Below are positions 15,418 to 24,443 of a stretch of 34,370 nt of DNA, in pieces. Each line of letters starts with the position of its first letter. Position 1 is the stretch's first letter. The stretch is taken from the NCBI GenBank assembly GCA_027487355.1, contig JAIYDT010000270.1, positions 1 to 34,370 on the forward strand, given 5' to 3'. This DNA comes from Verrucomicrobiaceae bacterium (GTDB taxonomy: Bacteria; Verrucomicrobiota; Verrucomicrobiia; Verrucomicrobiales; Akkermansiaceae). A program made the position numbers and the translations under genes. Below the pieces are notes generated by a model, which saw only the letters and a program-made list of their open reading frames with translations, was not told where the DNA came from and did no database searches.

Positions 15418-17340
15418 GTGATCTCCTGGGCTACTTTTGATATATTTGATACGGTATTGACCCGTAGGGTGGCGCAGCCTGCGAACGTGTTTGAAATTCT
15501 GGCGAAGGAACTCCGGGAGTCGGGGATCTGGCTGCCGCCAGTCGGAGGCTTCTGCTGGTTGAGGGTTCGCGCGGAGCGTTGGGCACGGCGTGGAGCGAAG
15601 GGGGGCGATGTCACGATCGAGGAGATCTATCTGCTGCTTGCGCGATTGCTTCGCTGGTCGGAGTCGGTTCGGGAACTTGCCATGAAGAGGGAGTTGGAGC
15701 TGGAGTCATCGTTGCTTTCGGCGACTCCGCTCGGTTTGAAGTCCGTTGAGGATGCGAGAACCAAGGGTCTTCGGGTGGCATTCGTGAGCGACATGTATCT
15801 GCGCGATCACTTTCTTCGCCGTCTCCTGGAGCGGGAGGGCCTGTGGCAGGAGGGCGACTTGCTTGCGGTTTCCTGTGAATGGAAGGCATCAAAGGCAAAT
15901 GGCCGCATTTGGGAGCCGTTGCTGGCGAAGCTGGAGGTCGAATCCCATCAGGTTATGCACCGCGGAGACAATCCGCATGGGGATGTTGAATCTCCCCGTC
16001 GGGCGGGCTTGTCTTCGGCCCGGCTCGGGACGGCGGAGCCAAGCCGATGGGAGGAGGCTCCGGAAGGGTCCGGGGTGGCAGGGATCCGCGAGTATGGGGG
16101 GCTGGCTGCCATGAGCCGGTTGGCCCGTGCGGAGCGACCGGCTCCGGATGACTACTGGACCTCCTTGGGCTCTGGGGTAATGGGTCCGATGTTGGCTGGC
16201 TTTGTGAGATGGACGCTGGATCAGGCCCGCCAGGATGGGGTTGAGACCTTGTGGTTCCTTTCCAGGGATGGCTGGTTCTTCTACCAGGCGGCACAGATTC
16301 TTGCAAAGCCTGGTGATCCCCACTTGGTTTATCTCGGCATCAATCGTCGGCAACTTCAGTTGGCCCTCGGCCAAGCCCCCGGAATCGATGAGTCCAGCCT
16401 TTTCGATGGCAGTCGCGGTCATACTCTTGGATTGGTCGGTTCCCGGCTCGCCCTGGACTCCGTGGCTCTTGCGCGCTTGGCGGCTGAGCTCGGAGTGGAA
16501 GTGGCGGCAGTGCTGGATCGGATGCAGAAGGTCCGTTTGATCGAACTCCTGCTGACTCCGGAATGGGAGCGGATCCGGATGGATGGCCTGAAGCAGGCCT
16601 CCATTCCGGCGAGAGGCTACCTGGATCAGGAGTTTGCGAAGGCTCCGGGTCGGATTGGTGTGGTGGACGTCGGTTGGAAAGGGCGTTCCCAGGATTTGTT
16701 GGACGAGATCCATCAACGCTCAACACCTCTCCAGGGATACTATCTCGGGTTGACCCGCCGGCAACAGGTCGGGCCAGGGAAAAAGGGCTGGCTTTATGAT
16801 CTGGCAAGGTCCGAGGGAGCCATGGCTCTTGATCGACATGAGCGCCTGTTTGAAGTTCTGGTCGGTGGGGTGAGTGGACCTCTCCGCACTTATGTGAGAG
16901 GGGATGAGGATTGGCAGCCCGATTTCGAGACTTATGAGCGCGGAGAGTCCGCTCCGGGTCGGGAGGAGGCCCAGGCGGCGGCCCTGGCCTTCGTGGCCCT
17001 GCTGAACCAAGAGCGCTACCGCGATTGGTGTAGCCCGGAGACCTTGAAAGCCTTTGCCATCTGCAATCTGGATCGACTGTTCGAGCGTCCGACGCCCGAG
17101 GATGCCGCGCAGTTTCTGAACTGGACGATCTCCACCGACGAGGCGCATCTCGATTCCGTGCCCCTGGCACAAGGATATGATTTGCATAGGATTCGCGCCT
17201 GCCTTCAAAAAAAGGAGCCTTGGGGTTGGATCTGGCCCGGTGCCTCCTTGCGGAACTCGCCTGGATCGACCCGCTGGCTGATGCAGCTCGCCGCGCGTTA
17301 CAATCAGGCCCGTGCCGAGCGCGGGGCGTCGGCGCTCTGA
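15418..17340 (+). CDS. Large HAD-superfamily protein of the type found in glycosyltransferase loci
   Basis: 640 residues from a GTG at 15418. The start ISWATFDIFDTVLTRR holds the HAD nucleophile region (Asp8, Asp11). VAFVSDMYL (about 120) is motif II, WKASKANGRIWEPLL carries the motif III Lys, and HRGDNPHGDVESPRRAG is motif IV. A second half starts near residue 240 with ETLWFLSRDGWFFYQAAQIL followed by LGINRRQLQLA. That is the repeated pattern of the uncharacterised COG5610-like proteins seen in O-antigen and rhamnan loci. I cannot tell whether it dephosphorylates a sugar intermediate or has a regulatory or transferase role. Codon use is less C-ending than in the first 11 kb. It is isolated by two long non-coding gaps, so it is likely its own transcription unit. 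Confidence 0.75.
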   Translation: MISWATFDIFDTVLTRRVAQPANVFEILAKELRESGIWLPPVGGFCWLRVRAERWARRGAKGGDVTIEEIYLLLARLLRWSESVRELAMKRELELESSLLSATPLGLKSVEDARTKGLRVAFVSDMYLRDHFLRRLLEREGLWQEGDLLAVSCEWKASKANGRIWEPLLAKLEVESHQVMHRGDNPHGDVESPRRAGLSSARLGTAEPSRWEEAPEGSGVAGIREYGGLAAMSRLARAERPAPDDYWTSLGSGVMGPMLAGFVRWTLDQARQDGVETLWFLSRDGWFFYQAAQILAKPGDPHLVYLGINRRQLQLALGQAPGIDESSLFDGSRGHTLGLVGSRLALDSVALARLAAELGVEVAAVLDRMQKVRLIELLLTPEWERIRMDGLKQASIPARGYLDQEFAKAPGRIGVVDVGWKGRSQDLLDEIHQRSTPLQGYYLGLTRRQQVGPGKKGWLYDLARSEGAMALDRHERLFEVLVGGVSGPLRTYVRGDEDWQPDFETYERGESAPGREEAQAAALAFVALLNQERYRDWCSPETLKAFAICNLDRLFERPTPEDAAQFLNWTISTDEAHLDSVPLAQGYDLHRIRACLQKKEPWGWIWPGASLRNSPGSTRWLMQLAARYNQARAERGASAL

Positions 17341-17771
17341 GCCTCCACAGTGCCCACATCTCAGGGCGTTCCGTCAGATTCGCTGATTCCCAGACAGCGT
17401 GGACATTCTAGGACCACTCAAAACTCAGAGTTTGAGGAGATCGCGGAGGGAAAGCAATTCCGCATGCTCTCGTTGGAACCTCCTCTGATACCCCACGTTG
17501 ATCTGAACTCGTCTGTGTTCTCGGCATCCTCAGAGCCTTGCGGTCACCGAGGGTTCGATTCACCACCCTAGCTGATGGAGATTTCCTTTTATCCGCCTTA
17601 TCCCGTCCACTTGGCGGAGAATTGAATTGGTGAGTTCGTCCATGTCCGCCGCGCCTCGATTGTAGGCCCTATTCAGCATTGCTTAAGGATTCGCCACGAT
17701 CAGGAATGCCTCTGAGAGGCAATCTCGTCTTGAATCCTCCGTAATTTCGAGGGAATCTCCGTCCCAAGCCG
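17341..17771. other. 431-bp non-coding gap
   Basis: I see no supported gene here; a short open frame at 17350-17571 has no start context or recognisable protein. An imperfect inverted repeat (ctcaaaactc/agagtttgag, 17417-17436) lacks a T-run, so it is not a convincing terminator. A tRNA T-loop-like word (gggttcgattc, near 17551) has no matching stem. The gap probably contains the promoter for the polymerase gene, but I cannot name -10 and -35 boxes with confidence. Confidence 0.5.
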
Positions 17772-19367
17772 ATGAACCAAGTCAATCTCAAGGCCCTTAT
17801 CTCCGTGCTCTTCGGGCTGTCGCTGGGCTTGTACGTGATGGTGGAGGTGCTTCTGGCACGCAGCAGCTCGCTGGGGCAGCTTTATCTCTTCCTCGCGATC
17901 GGTTCGTTCGTCTTTGGTCTCACCAACCCACGGGCGGCGATGTATGCCATGCTCGTTTCAACGGTTTACATCGACGTGTTGAAGCGGCTGATGATCGTGG
18001 GCGGCAATCCGACCTTTGTGGACGTGGCCTACATTCTCGCCATCCCGCCGTTGTTGGTGGCTGGCTCGATCATCTCGGTGTTCCTCGGAGTGACGGTCGG
18101 GCGCGGAAAGATGACGAAGGACATGGTTGCCTCGTTGATCGTGTCGGTCTTCGTGGTGGTGGTGACGGTGGCAGGTACCCTGGGCTCGGGCGACTCGCAG
18201 GGACTTGGACAATTGAGCGGCATCGTCAATCAGGGCTTCTACGCCTTTCTGTTCTTCACCATTCCGGTGTTGTTTCCGACGGATGAGGAGCGGCGAAAGA
18301 TCCTGCACTTCTCCTTCCTGACCTTCATTCCCTCGGTCTTTTACATGTTCTGGCAGCGCAAGTTCGGCTATGCTGACTATGAGGTTGCCTACCTGCAGTC
18401 CGGCCTCACCATTGAAGCCAAGAATCTGGTGGAGACGATGGGGCAGGTTCGCTGCTTCTCGACCTTCAACGGTGCCGGCACGGCTTCGACCCTGCTCTCC
18501 ATCTACATTCTTTATTGTTTCGTGCCGCTTCGACCAGGCAATGGGAAGCCGACCTTCTTCCAGAGGTTTGGCAAGTGGCTGCTCGCGCCCCTGTTCCTGC
18601 TCGCCTCGTACTTCACCATCGTCCGGACCGGTTGGGCCTGTGGACTTGGAACGATCGTGGCCTTCATCTTCCTTGGAACCCGCATGCGGGCCCGTTTCGG
18701 GCTTGGGATGGTGGTCGGCCTGTTCGCCACCGTGGTGGCCCTGGCGCCGATCATGGTCCGGGACCGTTGGCTGCAGACCATCGAGTCCGAGCTTCAGCGC
18801 ATCGTCCTTGCCACCACCAACGATCCGACCTTGAAGCGCGCGGTCGTTCTCGGAACTGCTCAGGACCGGGTCCAAGGCTGGGCGAACTTGACGCAGTCTT
18901 CAGAACTCTGGCAACCCTTCGGCTTTGCCGCCAGCGGCATCAGCGTCAAGAACACCACGAACGCCGACTTCCACTGGGGCCATGACGCGCTGATCGATGC
19001 CCTGATCAAGATCGGCTACATTCCCCTGTCGCTGATCGTGGCCTTGGCCATCTTCATGGTGAAAAAGCTGTTCGGTTACATGTATTCCCTGAGTCCAACG
19101 GATCTGGCCTTCAAGAACACGCGGCTGTGCATGGCCCTGGCGTTCGGCATCCTGGTCGGAGCGATGGGCAATGGTGCCCAGTTCCGGAACTACCCGCAGA
19201 ACTTCTTTTTCGCGATCTGGCTGGCGATTCCCTTCGCGACCTACCAGTCCGCCATGAGGCAGAGACGTGAGGCACGCCAAGCTGCGAGGGAAGAGGCCAA
19301 GGCAGATCAAGCGGAAGGGAACCCAGGCCGCAGCCGCCTTCCCCATCCCAATCCCGTTTCAGCATGA
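17772..19367 (+). CDS. O-antigen polymerase/ligase-like membrane protein
   Basis: 531 residues with about 10-12 hydrophobic segments (for example LISVLFGLSLGLYVMVEVLL, MVASLIVSVFVVVVTVAGTL). A central basic-cytoplasmic and periplasmic arrangement fits Wzy/WaaL-type proteins. The segment FTIVRTGWACGLGTIVAF (about 280) matches the R-T/S-x-W/G motif of the Wzy_C/O-antigen ligase family, and the large loop after it (about 320-410) ends DFHWGHDALIDALIKIGYIPL, equivalent to the conserved 'H-x-D/N-x-(L/I)-x-x-x-x-E/K-x-G' motif. The C-terminal tail is charged (RQRREARQAAREEAKADQ). It would join repeat units or ligate them to a carrier in the periplasm. Polymerase versus ligase cannot be decided from sequence. 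Its stop overlaps the next start (ATGA). Confidence 0.8.
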   Translation: MNQVNLKALISVLFGLSLGLYVMVEVLLARSSSLGQLYLFLAIGSFVFGLTNPRAAMYAMLVSTVYIDVLKRLMIVGGNPTFVDVAYILAIPPLLVAGSIISVFLGVTVGRGKMTKDMVASLIVSVFVVVVTVAGTLGSGDSQGLGQLSGIVNQGFYAFLFFTIPVLFPTDEERRKILHFSFLTFIPSVFYMFWQRKFGYADYEVAYLQSGLTIEAKNLVETMGQVRCFSTFNGAGTASTLLSIYILYCFVPLRPGNGKPTFFQRFGKWLLAPLFLLASYFTIVRTGWACGLGTIVAFIFLGTRMRARFGLGMVVGLFATVVALAPIMVRDRWLQTIESELQRIVLATTNDPTLKRAVVLGTAQDRVQGWANLTQSSELWQPFGFAASGISVKNTTNADFHWGHDALIDALIKIGYIPLSLIVALAIFMVKKLFGYMYSLSPTDLAFKNTRLCMALAFGILVGAMGNGAQFRNYPQNFFFAIWLAIPFATYQSAMRQRREARQAAREEAKADQAEGNPGRSRLPHPNPVSA

Positions 19368-20428
19368 GGATCCTTTTGCCGATTACCCTTGATCGTTGGA
19401 GAAATCCGATCGCCACCCTGTTGCGCGCCTGCGTTGAGCAAAATCCGGACATTGAATTCCACTCGGCCTCCGGCCCCTTTGGAGAAGAGGACCGGGCCTT
19501 GGGCGAGTTGTTCTGGAGTCGGCCCAACATCCATCGTGCCACCCAACTGGAGTTGGCGAGCACGCCCTTCGACGGGGTCCACACCGCTTCCATCACCGCC
19601 CACAATCAGGCTGCGGTCGTCGCTGCTAAGCTGAGAAATCCTGGCAAATGCCAGTATCTGGCCACCGTCAATCTTCAGGTGGGGCCGGGCGATGGGAAGG
19701 ATTGGACCCTCCTGAAAATCGCCGAGAAGCTGGCGGACGGATTCATCTCAGTGAGTCAGATCGCCGGGGAGGGTGTTTCGCAGCGTTGCCCGGACCGCTT
19801 TCTCGGGGTGATTCCGAATGGATTCGATCCGGACTATTTCGATCCCTCGATCGATGATGAAGGCTGTCTTCCACCAGCCATCCGGGACCTGGAGCCAGGT
19901 AGTTTTCCCCTCTATGTGGGAGCGCTGGAGCCGAGGAAGCATCCGGAGTTTGTCGTCGAGCTGGCCCGCAAGCATCCCCAGATCACCTTTGTCGGAGCTG
20001 GCTATGTGCATCCTGAGGGCCGCCATTTTGAACCGCTGGTGAAGTCGGTGAAAAACCTGATCTGGCTGGGCCATGTCGATCGGCGGGTGATCCGGGCCCT
20101 GATGCGGCGGGCCGGAGTGTTTGTCTTTCCCTCAGAGAGAGAGGGGCTGCCGCTTTCAGTCATCGAAGCCCAAGGCATGGGGCTCAAGGTCATTGGCCAG
20201 CCGAAGACCTCGATGCCGGATTTGGTCCAGAACGGGGTGAATGGCTGGTTGATTGATCTGGCGGAGAAAGAGGCTTGGTCTGAGTCCTTGCTGGCCGCCT
20301 TGGGACCTGCGTACTCGACCCGCCTGCAAGAGGGAGTGGTGATCCGTGAAGCCACCAAGGAGCGGTTTGCCTGGGCCTCCATCGGCCGCCGCTATGGTGA
20401 GCTGTATCGCCAGATTTTCAGTCGCTGA
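19364..20428 (+). CDS. Glycosyltransferase family 4, tandem copy 1
   Basis: 354 residues; the ATG overlaps the previous TGA. Donor-domain landmarks are FLGVIPNGFDPDYFDP (the hinge and start of the second Rossmann domain), LYVGALEPRKHPE and PSEREGLPLSVIEAQGMG, with the E-x7-E motif of GT4. It lacks a signal peptide and should act at the inner membrane face. It is the same length as the next gene and shares with it MxxLLPIxLDRWRNPI, NPDIEFHS, FDxVHTAS, the 16-residue hinge motif, RRVIRAL and the C-terminal KERFxW, so the two arose by duplication. The N-terminal acceptor halves have diverged more than the donor halves, suggesting same donor type, different acceptor. Confidence 0.87.
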   Translation: MRILLPITLDRWRNPIATLLRACVEQNPDIEFHSASGPFGEEDRALGELFWSRPNIHRATQLELASTPFDGVHTASITAHNQAAVVAAKLRNPGKCQYLATVNLQVGPGDGKDWTLLKIAEKLADGFISVSQIAGEGVSQRCPDRFLGVIPNGFDPDYFDPSIDDEGCLPPAIRDLEPGSFPLYVGALEPRKHPEFVVELARKHPQITFVGAGYVHPEGRHFEPLVKSVKNLIWLGHVDRRVIRALMRRAGVFVFPSEREGLPLSVIEAQGMGLKVIGQPKTSMPDLVQNGVNGWLIDLAEKEAWSESLLAALGPAYSTRLQEGVVIREATKERFAWASIGRRYGELYRQIFSR

Positions 20429-20493
20429 ACGACCCGCCGCGCCGGGTTTCTTCGCTGCCGCCTGGCCGGAATTGGGCGGCCATCCCCATTTTC

Positions 20494-21558
20494 ATGAAAG
20501 TCCTCCTGCCCATCAGTCTTGATCGTTGGCGAAATCCGATCAGCACGCTCCAGCGGGCCTGTGTCCGATACAACCCGGACATCGAGTTTCACTCCTTCTC
20601 CAACCCGGTCTCCGACGAAGACCGCAAGGAAGGCGAGACCTTCTGGAAACTTCCCAATCTCCGCCTGCGCAAGCCAGGTGACATCCTCAAGGAGCGCTTC
20701 GATATCGTCCACACCGCTTCCTACAGTCATGGAAACTTTGGATCCTCGGTGGTCGCGAAACTCAGGGGCATGGGCAAGACCCGGTTCCTGAACACCATGA
20801 ATCTGGAGCAGCATCCGAGTCATCCGACCTGCTGGGCGAGATATCACCGGATGATCCGCTGGGTTGATGGGTTTGTGGCAGTAAGTGAAGCGGTGGCGGT
20901 GGACATCCGTCAGCGGGTGCCGGAGTTGTTTCTCGGGGTCATTCCCAATGGCTTCGATCCGGATTATTTCGACCCGACAGTGGAGGATGACGAGGCGCTT
21001 CCCGAGGAGATCAAAGCCCTGGCTCCTCACAGTTTCACGCTGACGGTCAGCGCGATCGAGGCCCGCAAGCGCCCGGACGTGCTGATCGCCTTGGCGAAAC
21101 GCAGGCCTGACGTGACGATGGTCCTGGCCGGGGCGGTGATGCCAGGGGCTGAATCCTTTGGGGCGGAGCTTGATGCCCTGCCCAACCTCATCTGGTTGAA
21201 AGGGGTTAACCGCCGTGTGATCCGCGCCCTACTGAAGCGGGCGGCGGTGTTTCTCTTTCCATCCGATCGGGAAGGCTTGCCGCTGGCATTGATCGAGTCC
21301 CTGGGCATGGGGCTTCCCGCCGTGGTGCAGGCCCGCAGCTCGATGCCGGAACTGGTCACGGACGGGGTAAACGGGCGACTCGTCGATGCGGCGGACCTCG
21401 ATGCCTGGGAGGCAGCCATGACCGGATATCTTTCGCTTGCCGAACCCGATCGAACCGCGCTGGCGGCCAGGATTCGGGCGGGGGTGAAAGAGCGTTTTTC
21501 CTGGGACGTGATCGGGGCCGCCTATGGTCCGGTGTATCGTCGGCTGGTTGAAAAGTGA
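20494..21558 (+). CDS. Glycosyltransferase family 4, tandem copy 2
   Basis: 354 residues, colinear with the previous gene without gaps over most of its length. Motifs are FLGVIPNGFDPDYFDP, LTVSAIEARKRPDV and PSDREGLPLALIESLGMG (E-x7-E), then MPELVTDGVNGRLVD. The 65-bp spacer between the copies has no feature. The start leader is ccatccccattttcatg, C/T-rich. By family it is a retaining transferase that uses a nucleotide sugar. Residues about 55-130, part of the acceptor domain, differ clearly from copy 1 (for example LEQHPSHPTCW against LQVGPGDGKDW), which supports separate acceptors. Confidence 0.87.
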   Translation: MKVLLPISLDRWRNPISTLQRACVRYNPDIEFHSFSNPVSDEDRKEGETFWKLPNLRLRKPGDILKERFDIVHTASYSHGNFGSSVVAKLRGMGKTRFLNTMNLEQHPSHPTCWARYHRMIRWVDGFVAVSEAVAVDIRQRVPELFLGVIPNGFDPDYFDPTVEDDEALPEEIKALAPHSFTLTVSAIEARKRPDVLIALAKRRPDVTMVLAGAVMPGAESFGAELDALPNLIWLKGVNRRVIRALLKRAAVFLFPSDREGLPLALIESLGMGLPAVVQARSSMPELVTDGVNGRLVDAADLDAWEAAMTGYLSLAEPDRTALAARIRAGVKERFSWDVIGAAYGPVYRRLVEK

Positions 21559-21570
21559 TGGTCCGCGACG

Positions 21571-22734
21571 ATGCGCCGAATCCTCTACATTGATCCACAC
21601 TTCTCGCTGGTCAGTCCTTCGATGAAGTCGGTGGTGAGGGCCCTGCCCCGGATTGCCGAGGATTTCGACAAGGTTGAAGTCTGGAGTGTGACCTGTGAGG
21701 TGGAGCATCCCAAACTTGAATGGGACCCGCTTTTCTGGGCGCCAAGACCCTGGCCACTGCGACTGGTCTGGACCGTGATCGCCTTTCATCTTCGGGCTTT
21801 CCTGAGGTTTGTGATCCTTCGTCAACCCCGCCCTGATATCATCCAGTGCACGGATTTCTATGCCCTGTTCTCGGACGTCATCTATGTCCATTTCCACTTC
21901 GGGCGCTATCGTGAGATCATCGAGTCCAAACCGGGTGTCATCCTGCTTTCCATTTCACGGCGGCTGATGATCTTCTTTTGTCGTGGCTTTGAAATGAGCT
22001 GCTTCAGGTGGGCACGCCCCAGGACCTGGCTGACGGTTTCTGATTCGATGAGCGGGCACCTGCGGGAACGCGAGGGATTGTCGCCCGTCGAGGTTCTTCC
22101 GAATGCCTACGATCCCAAGAGGTTTTCGTTGGCGTCCCGGGAGAGGCATCGGTCCTCCATGCGCAGCGAGCTTGGATTTTCCGAAGGGGACCTTGTGCTT
22201 GGCTTTTCGGCGCTTGGGGACTTCGAGCGGAAGGGTCTGCCGCTCCTGCTGGCGGCGGCCGACATCCTGGTTCGTGAGGGCCTGCCGATTCAGGTTCTCG
22301 TGGTGGGTGCCTCCAGTGCGGATGGAGGCACGATGGCGGATCTGGCACCTGCTGGATTTGAGTTGGATCGGATTCACGCCACCGGGAGGGTGGTCGAGAC
22401 AGAGCGATACTTCTCAGCCATGGATGCCTTTGTTTTCCCGTCCCATTGCGAATCGTTTTGTCTGGTCCTGATGGAGGCGGCCGCCATGGGGGTCCGCATC
22501 TATCCGGCCGCGTTTGACGGCCATGAGATGACCTTGGTCGAGGGCGTGAATGGGTCACGAATTCCCTGGGATGCCGAAGAGATCGCGGCGCGACTCAGAA
22601 AGGATCACGCCGAGGGACTGCTGAAGCGGGTCCACGAGGTCACAGGCCGCGCCATGGCGGACGATCAGTTCCAGGAGGCACTTGCCGGGCTTTATCAGCG
22701 CTTGATCAAGGCCCGGCCCAGCAAGTCCGCCTAG
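21571..22734 (+). CDS. Glycosyltransferase family 4
   Basis: 387 residues, 12 bp after the previous gene. The N-terminal half includes IIQCTDFYALFSDVIYVHFHFGRY. The donor half has VLPNAYDPKRF, VLGFSALGDFERKGLPLLLAAAD and FVFPSHCESFCLVLMEAAAMG, with the E-x7-E pair (ESFCLVLME) of GT4. A hydrophobic basic patch (PRPWPLRLVWTVIAFHLRAFLRFVI, residues about 61-85, shown here only as a guide) could bind the membrane interface. It is not a close copy of the two preceding GT4 enzymes. It likely adds another residue of the same repeat unit. Confidence 0.85.
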   Translation: MRRILYIDPHFSLVSPSMKSVVRALPRIAEDFDKVEVWSVTCEVEHPKLEWDPLFWAPRPWPLRLVWTVIAFHLRAFLRFVILRQPRPDIIQCTDFYALFSDVIYVHFHFGRYREIIESKPGVILLSISRRLMIFFCRGFEMSCFRWARPRTWLTVSDSMSGHLREREGLSPVEVLPNAYDPKRFSLASRERHRSSMRSELGFSEGDLVLGFSALGDFERKGLPLLLAAADILVREGLPIQVLVVGASSADGGTMADLAPAGFELDRIHATGRVVETERYFSAMDAFVFPSHCESFCLVLMEAAAMGVRIYPAAFDGHEMTLVEGVNGSRIPWDAEEIAARLRKDHAEGLLKRVHEVTGRAMADDQFQEALAGLYQRLIKARPSKSA

Positions 22735-22789
22735 AATTGAGCCAAAACCGGGCTTCTCCCTGGGAGGCTGCGGATCAGGTCTGATTCGC

Positions 22790-24400
22790 ATGTCTCATGA
22801 AACACCCGGGTCGTGTTTCGCAACATTTTCGATGCATTCCATGAGTCAGGAATTGGATCCAAACAGGGCAGGTTCCCAGCCGGGCTGGAGAGCCCTGATC
22901 GGGCTTTGGCTGCTTTGCTCCGTCCTCGGTCTGATTGCCTACAAGACGGGCAGCGTCGTGGTTGACAGCTTCCAGAGCCTCGGTGCGGTCGCAGGTGCGG
23001 CCGGGCCGGGCCGGCTGCGCTGGCCCCTGCTGGGCGGTTTCATGGGCTATGATCAGACCTGGGGCTTCCACTGGTTTGGATGGCCCTTTCTGCGCTCCCT
23101 GCTGCTGCCGCTTCTTCCCTGGAGACCGTCGACGGATTTCGCCCTCGCCTGCCTGATCTGGGGTGTAGCGGCCTGGTTGATGGCAAGGCTTGCCGAACGG
23201 CTGCGGCAGGATGGCTCCGGAATCTGGACCGGCCTGCTCGCCGCCTCGGCGCCAGGGTTCATGGCGTCGATGCAAAGTTATCGCCCGGAGATCCTGACGG
23301 CACTGGTCCTGGTGGTGGTTCTGGTGAACTGGGAGGGGAAGGGGCGGAGTTCAGTCGTCTGGAGGGCGGCGGGCCTGGTCCTGCTGCCGATGTTGCATCC
23401 TCTCGGTTCGGTCGTTCCCGGATGTTGGCTGGCCGCGACGGTCTTGCTCGATGGAAGACAGTCTGGATGGAAGGCCGCCTTTGCGCGGAACCTGCCAAAG
23501 GGCCTTTCGCTGGGGATTGGCGTGCTGCTGCTGATCGCCTGGTATGGTTTTCAACCGACGGCCTGGGCCCAGTTCCAGCTCAATGTCCGCTGCCAACGCC
23601 TGCTGGTGGAAGGCCTGGGCGCGGGATGGCTGACGTTTTTCCGATGGGGACTCGGGGGACTCTCGTCGATTTTCCTGCTGTCGCTGTTTGTCCCCGCCAG
23701 TCTGTGGGCCTTGCGCAGCGTGATGGGTGGATTTAGTCCGGCCCTGTCCTCTGGCCGTCGGCTTGAACTGCTGGCCTCGATCGGAGTCCTAGTGACGCTG
23801 GCCTTCAACATCGCCGCGAAGAATCCGAACATGCTTCACCTCGTGGCAGCGATGCCTTTGGCAGCCTGGCTTTGCCAGCGCTTCATCCAGTCGGTTTCCG
23901 GACGCTTTCCAATTTGGGTGTGTCGGGCCAGCCTTTCCGCGGTCCTGGTGTTCTTCTGGGTGTATCCGCTGCGCCAGGGATGGGCCTGCCTCCGGCATCA
24001 AGGCATCGGCTTTCGGGACGAGTTGAGCGGGGTGGTCCGGGGCCTGCCTCCGGCCGGGAGGGTGTTCATTCCGGTGGCCCTGTGGGAGGCAGTCATCACC
24101 GATCCAAGGCCAGGCACCGAGTATCGACTCTCGACCTTTCCCAACCTCCTCACCCAGACCGAACGCGCGGATTACGAGCGGACCCTCACGAAGGACGCTG
24201 AAACGGGGGATCTTGTGGTCTGGGATGCCCTCCAGGATTACGGTGGGATCTTCAATTTTGTGACGGCAACCGCCTTGAAACACCAGCTTCTGCGGCCACC
24301 GGACGACCCGGAGCACTGGGAGCGACTCGATGACAGGAACCTCGACGTGACCTATTCACGAGGACAGCCTTTGACCTTCGAGGTCTATCGGAGACGATGA
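22790..24400 (+). CDS. Polytopic GT-C-like membrane protein, copy 1
   Basis: 536 residues if started at 22790; ATGs at 22832 and 22841 align better with the second copy at 32262. About ten hydrophobic segments span most of the protein. The first periplasmic loop contains GYDQTWGFHWFGWPFLRS (Asp88 by this start), matched by FDIHWGYHWFGWPLLRS in the second copy. An acidic residue in the first loop followed by aromatic and Arg residues is the usual layout of lipid-phosphate-sugar-dependent GT-C transferases. The C-terminal soluble part has FIPVALWEAVITDPRPG, TFPNLLTQTERADYERT and GDLVVWDALQD, also shared with the copy. I do not recognise a named family. It may transfer a sugar from a polyprenyl carrier to the polymer outside the cytoplasm. 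Confidence 0.62.
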   Translation: MSHETPGSCFATFSMHSMSQELDPNRAGSQPGWRALIGLWLLCSVLGLIAYKTGSVVVDSFQSLGAVAGAAGPGRLRWPLLGGFMGYDQTWGFHWFGWPFLRSLLLPLLPWRPSTDFALACLIWGVAAWLMARLAERLRQDGSGIWTGLLAASAPGFMASMQSYRPEILTALVLVVVLVNWEGKGRSSVVWRAAGLVLLPMLHPLGSVVPGCWLAATVLLDGRQSGWKAAFARNLPKGLSLGIGVLLLIAWYGFQPTAWAQFQLNVRCQRLLVEGLGAGWLTFFRWGLGGLSSIFLLSLFVPASLWALRSVMGGFSPALSSGRRLELLASIGVLVTLAFNIAAKNPNMLHLVAAMPLAAWLCQRFIQSVSGRFPIWVCRASLSAVLVFFWVYPLRQGWACLRHQGIGFRDELSGVVRGLPPAGRVFIPVALWEAVITDPRPGTEYRLSTFPNLLTQTERADYERTLTKDAETGDLVVWDALQDYGGIFNFVTATALKHQLLRPPDDPEHWERLDDRNLDVTYSRGQPLTFEVYRRR

Positions 24401-24443
24401 CCTAGCCCCACGTTAGCCCAGATTTTCATTCTATCTCCCCCCC

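Noticed and set aside
17417-17436. Imperfect hairpin that might terminate the HAD gene transcript
   Set aside because: One bulged base, a very short loop and no T-run after it; it is also about 80 bp past the stop without other support.
17545-17575. tRNA T-arm-like word (gggttcgattc) that could be a tRNA fragment or attachment site
   Set aside because: The flanking bases do not form the five-pair stem, and no acceptor, D or anticodon arm is found upstream; no integrase is present.
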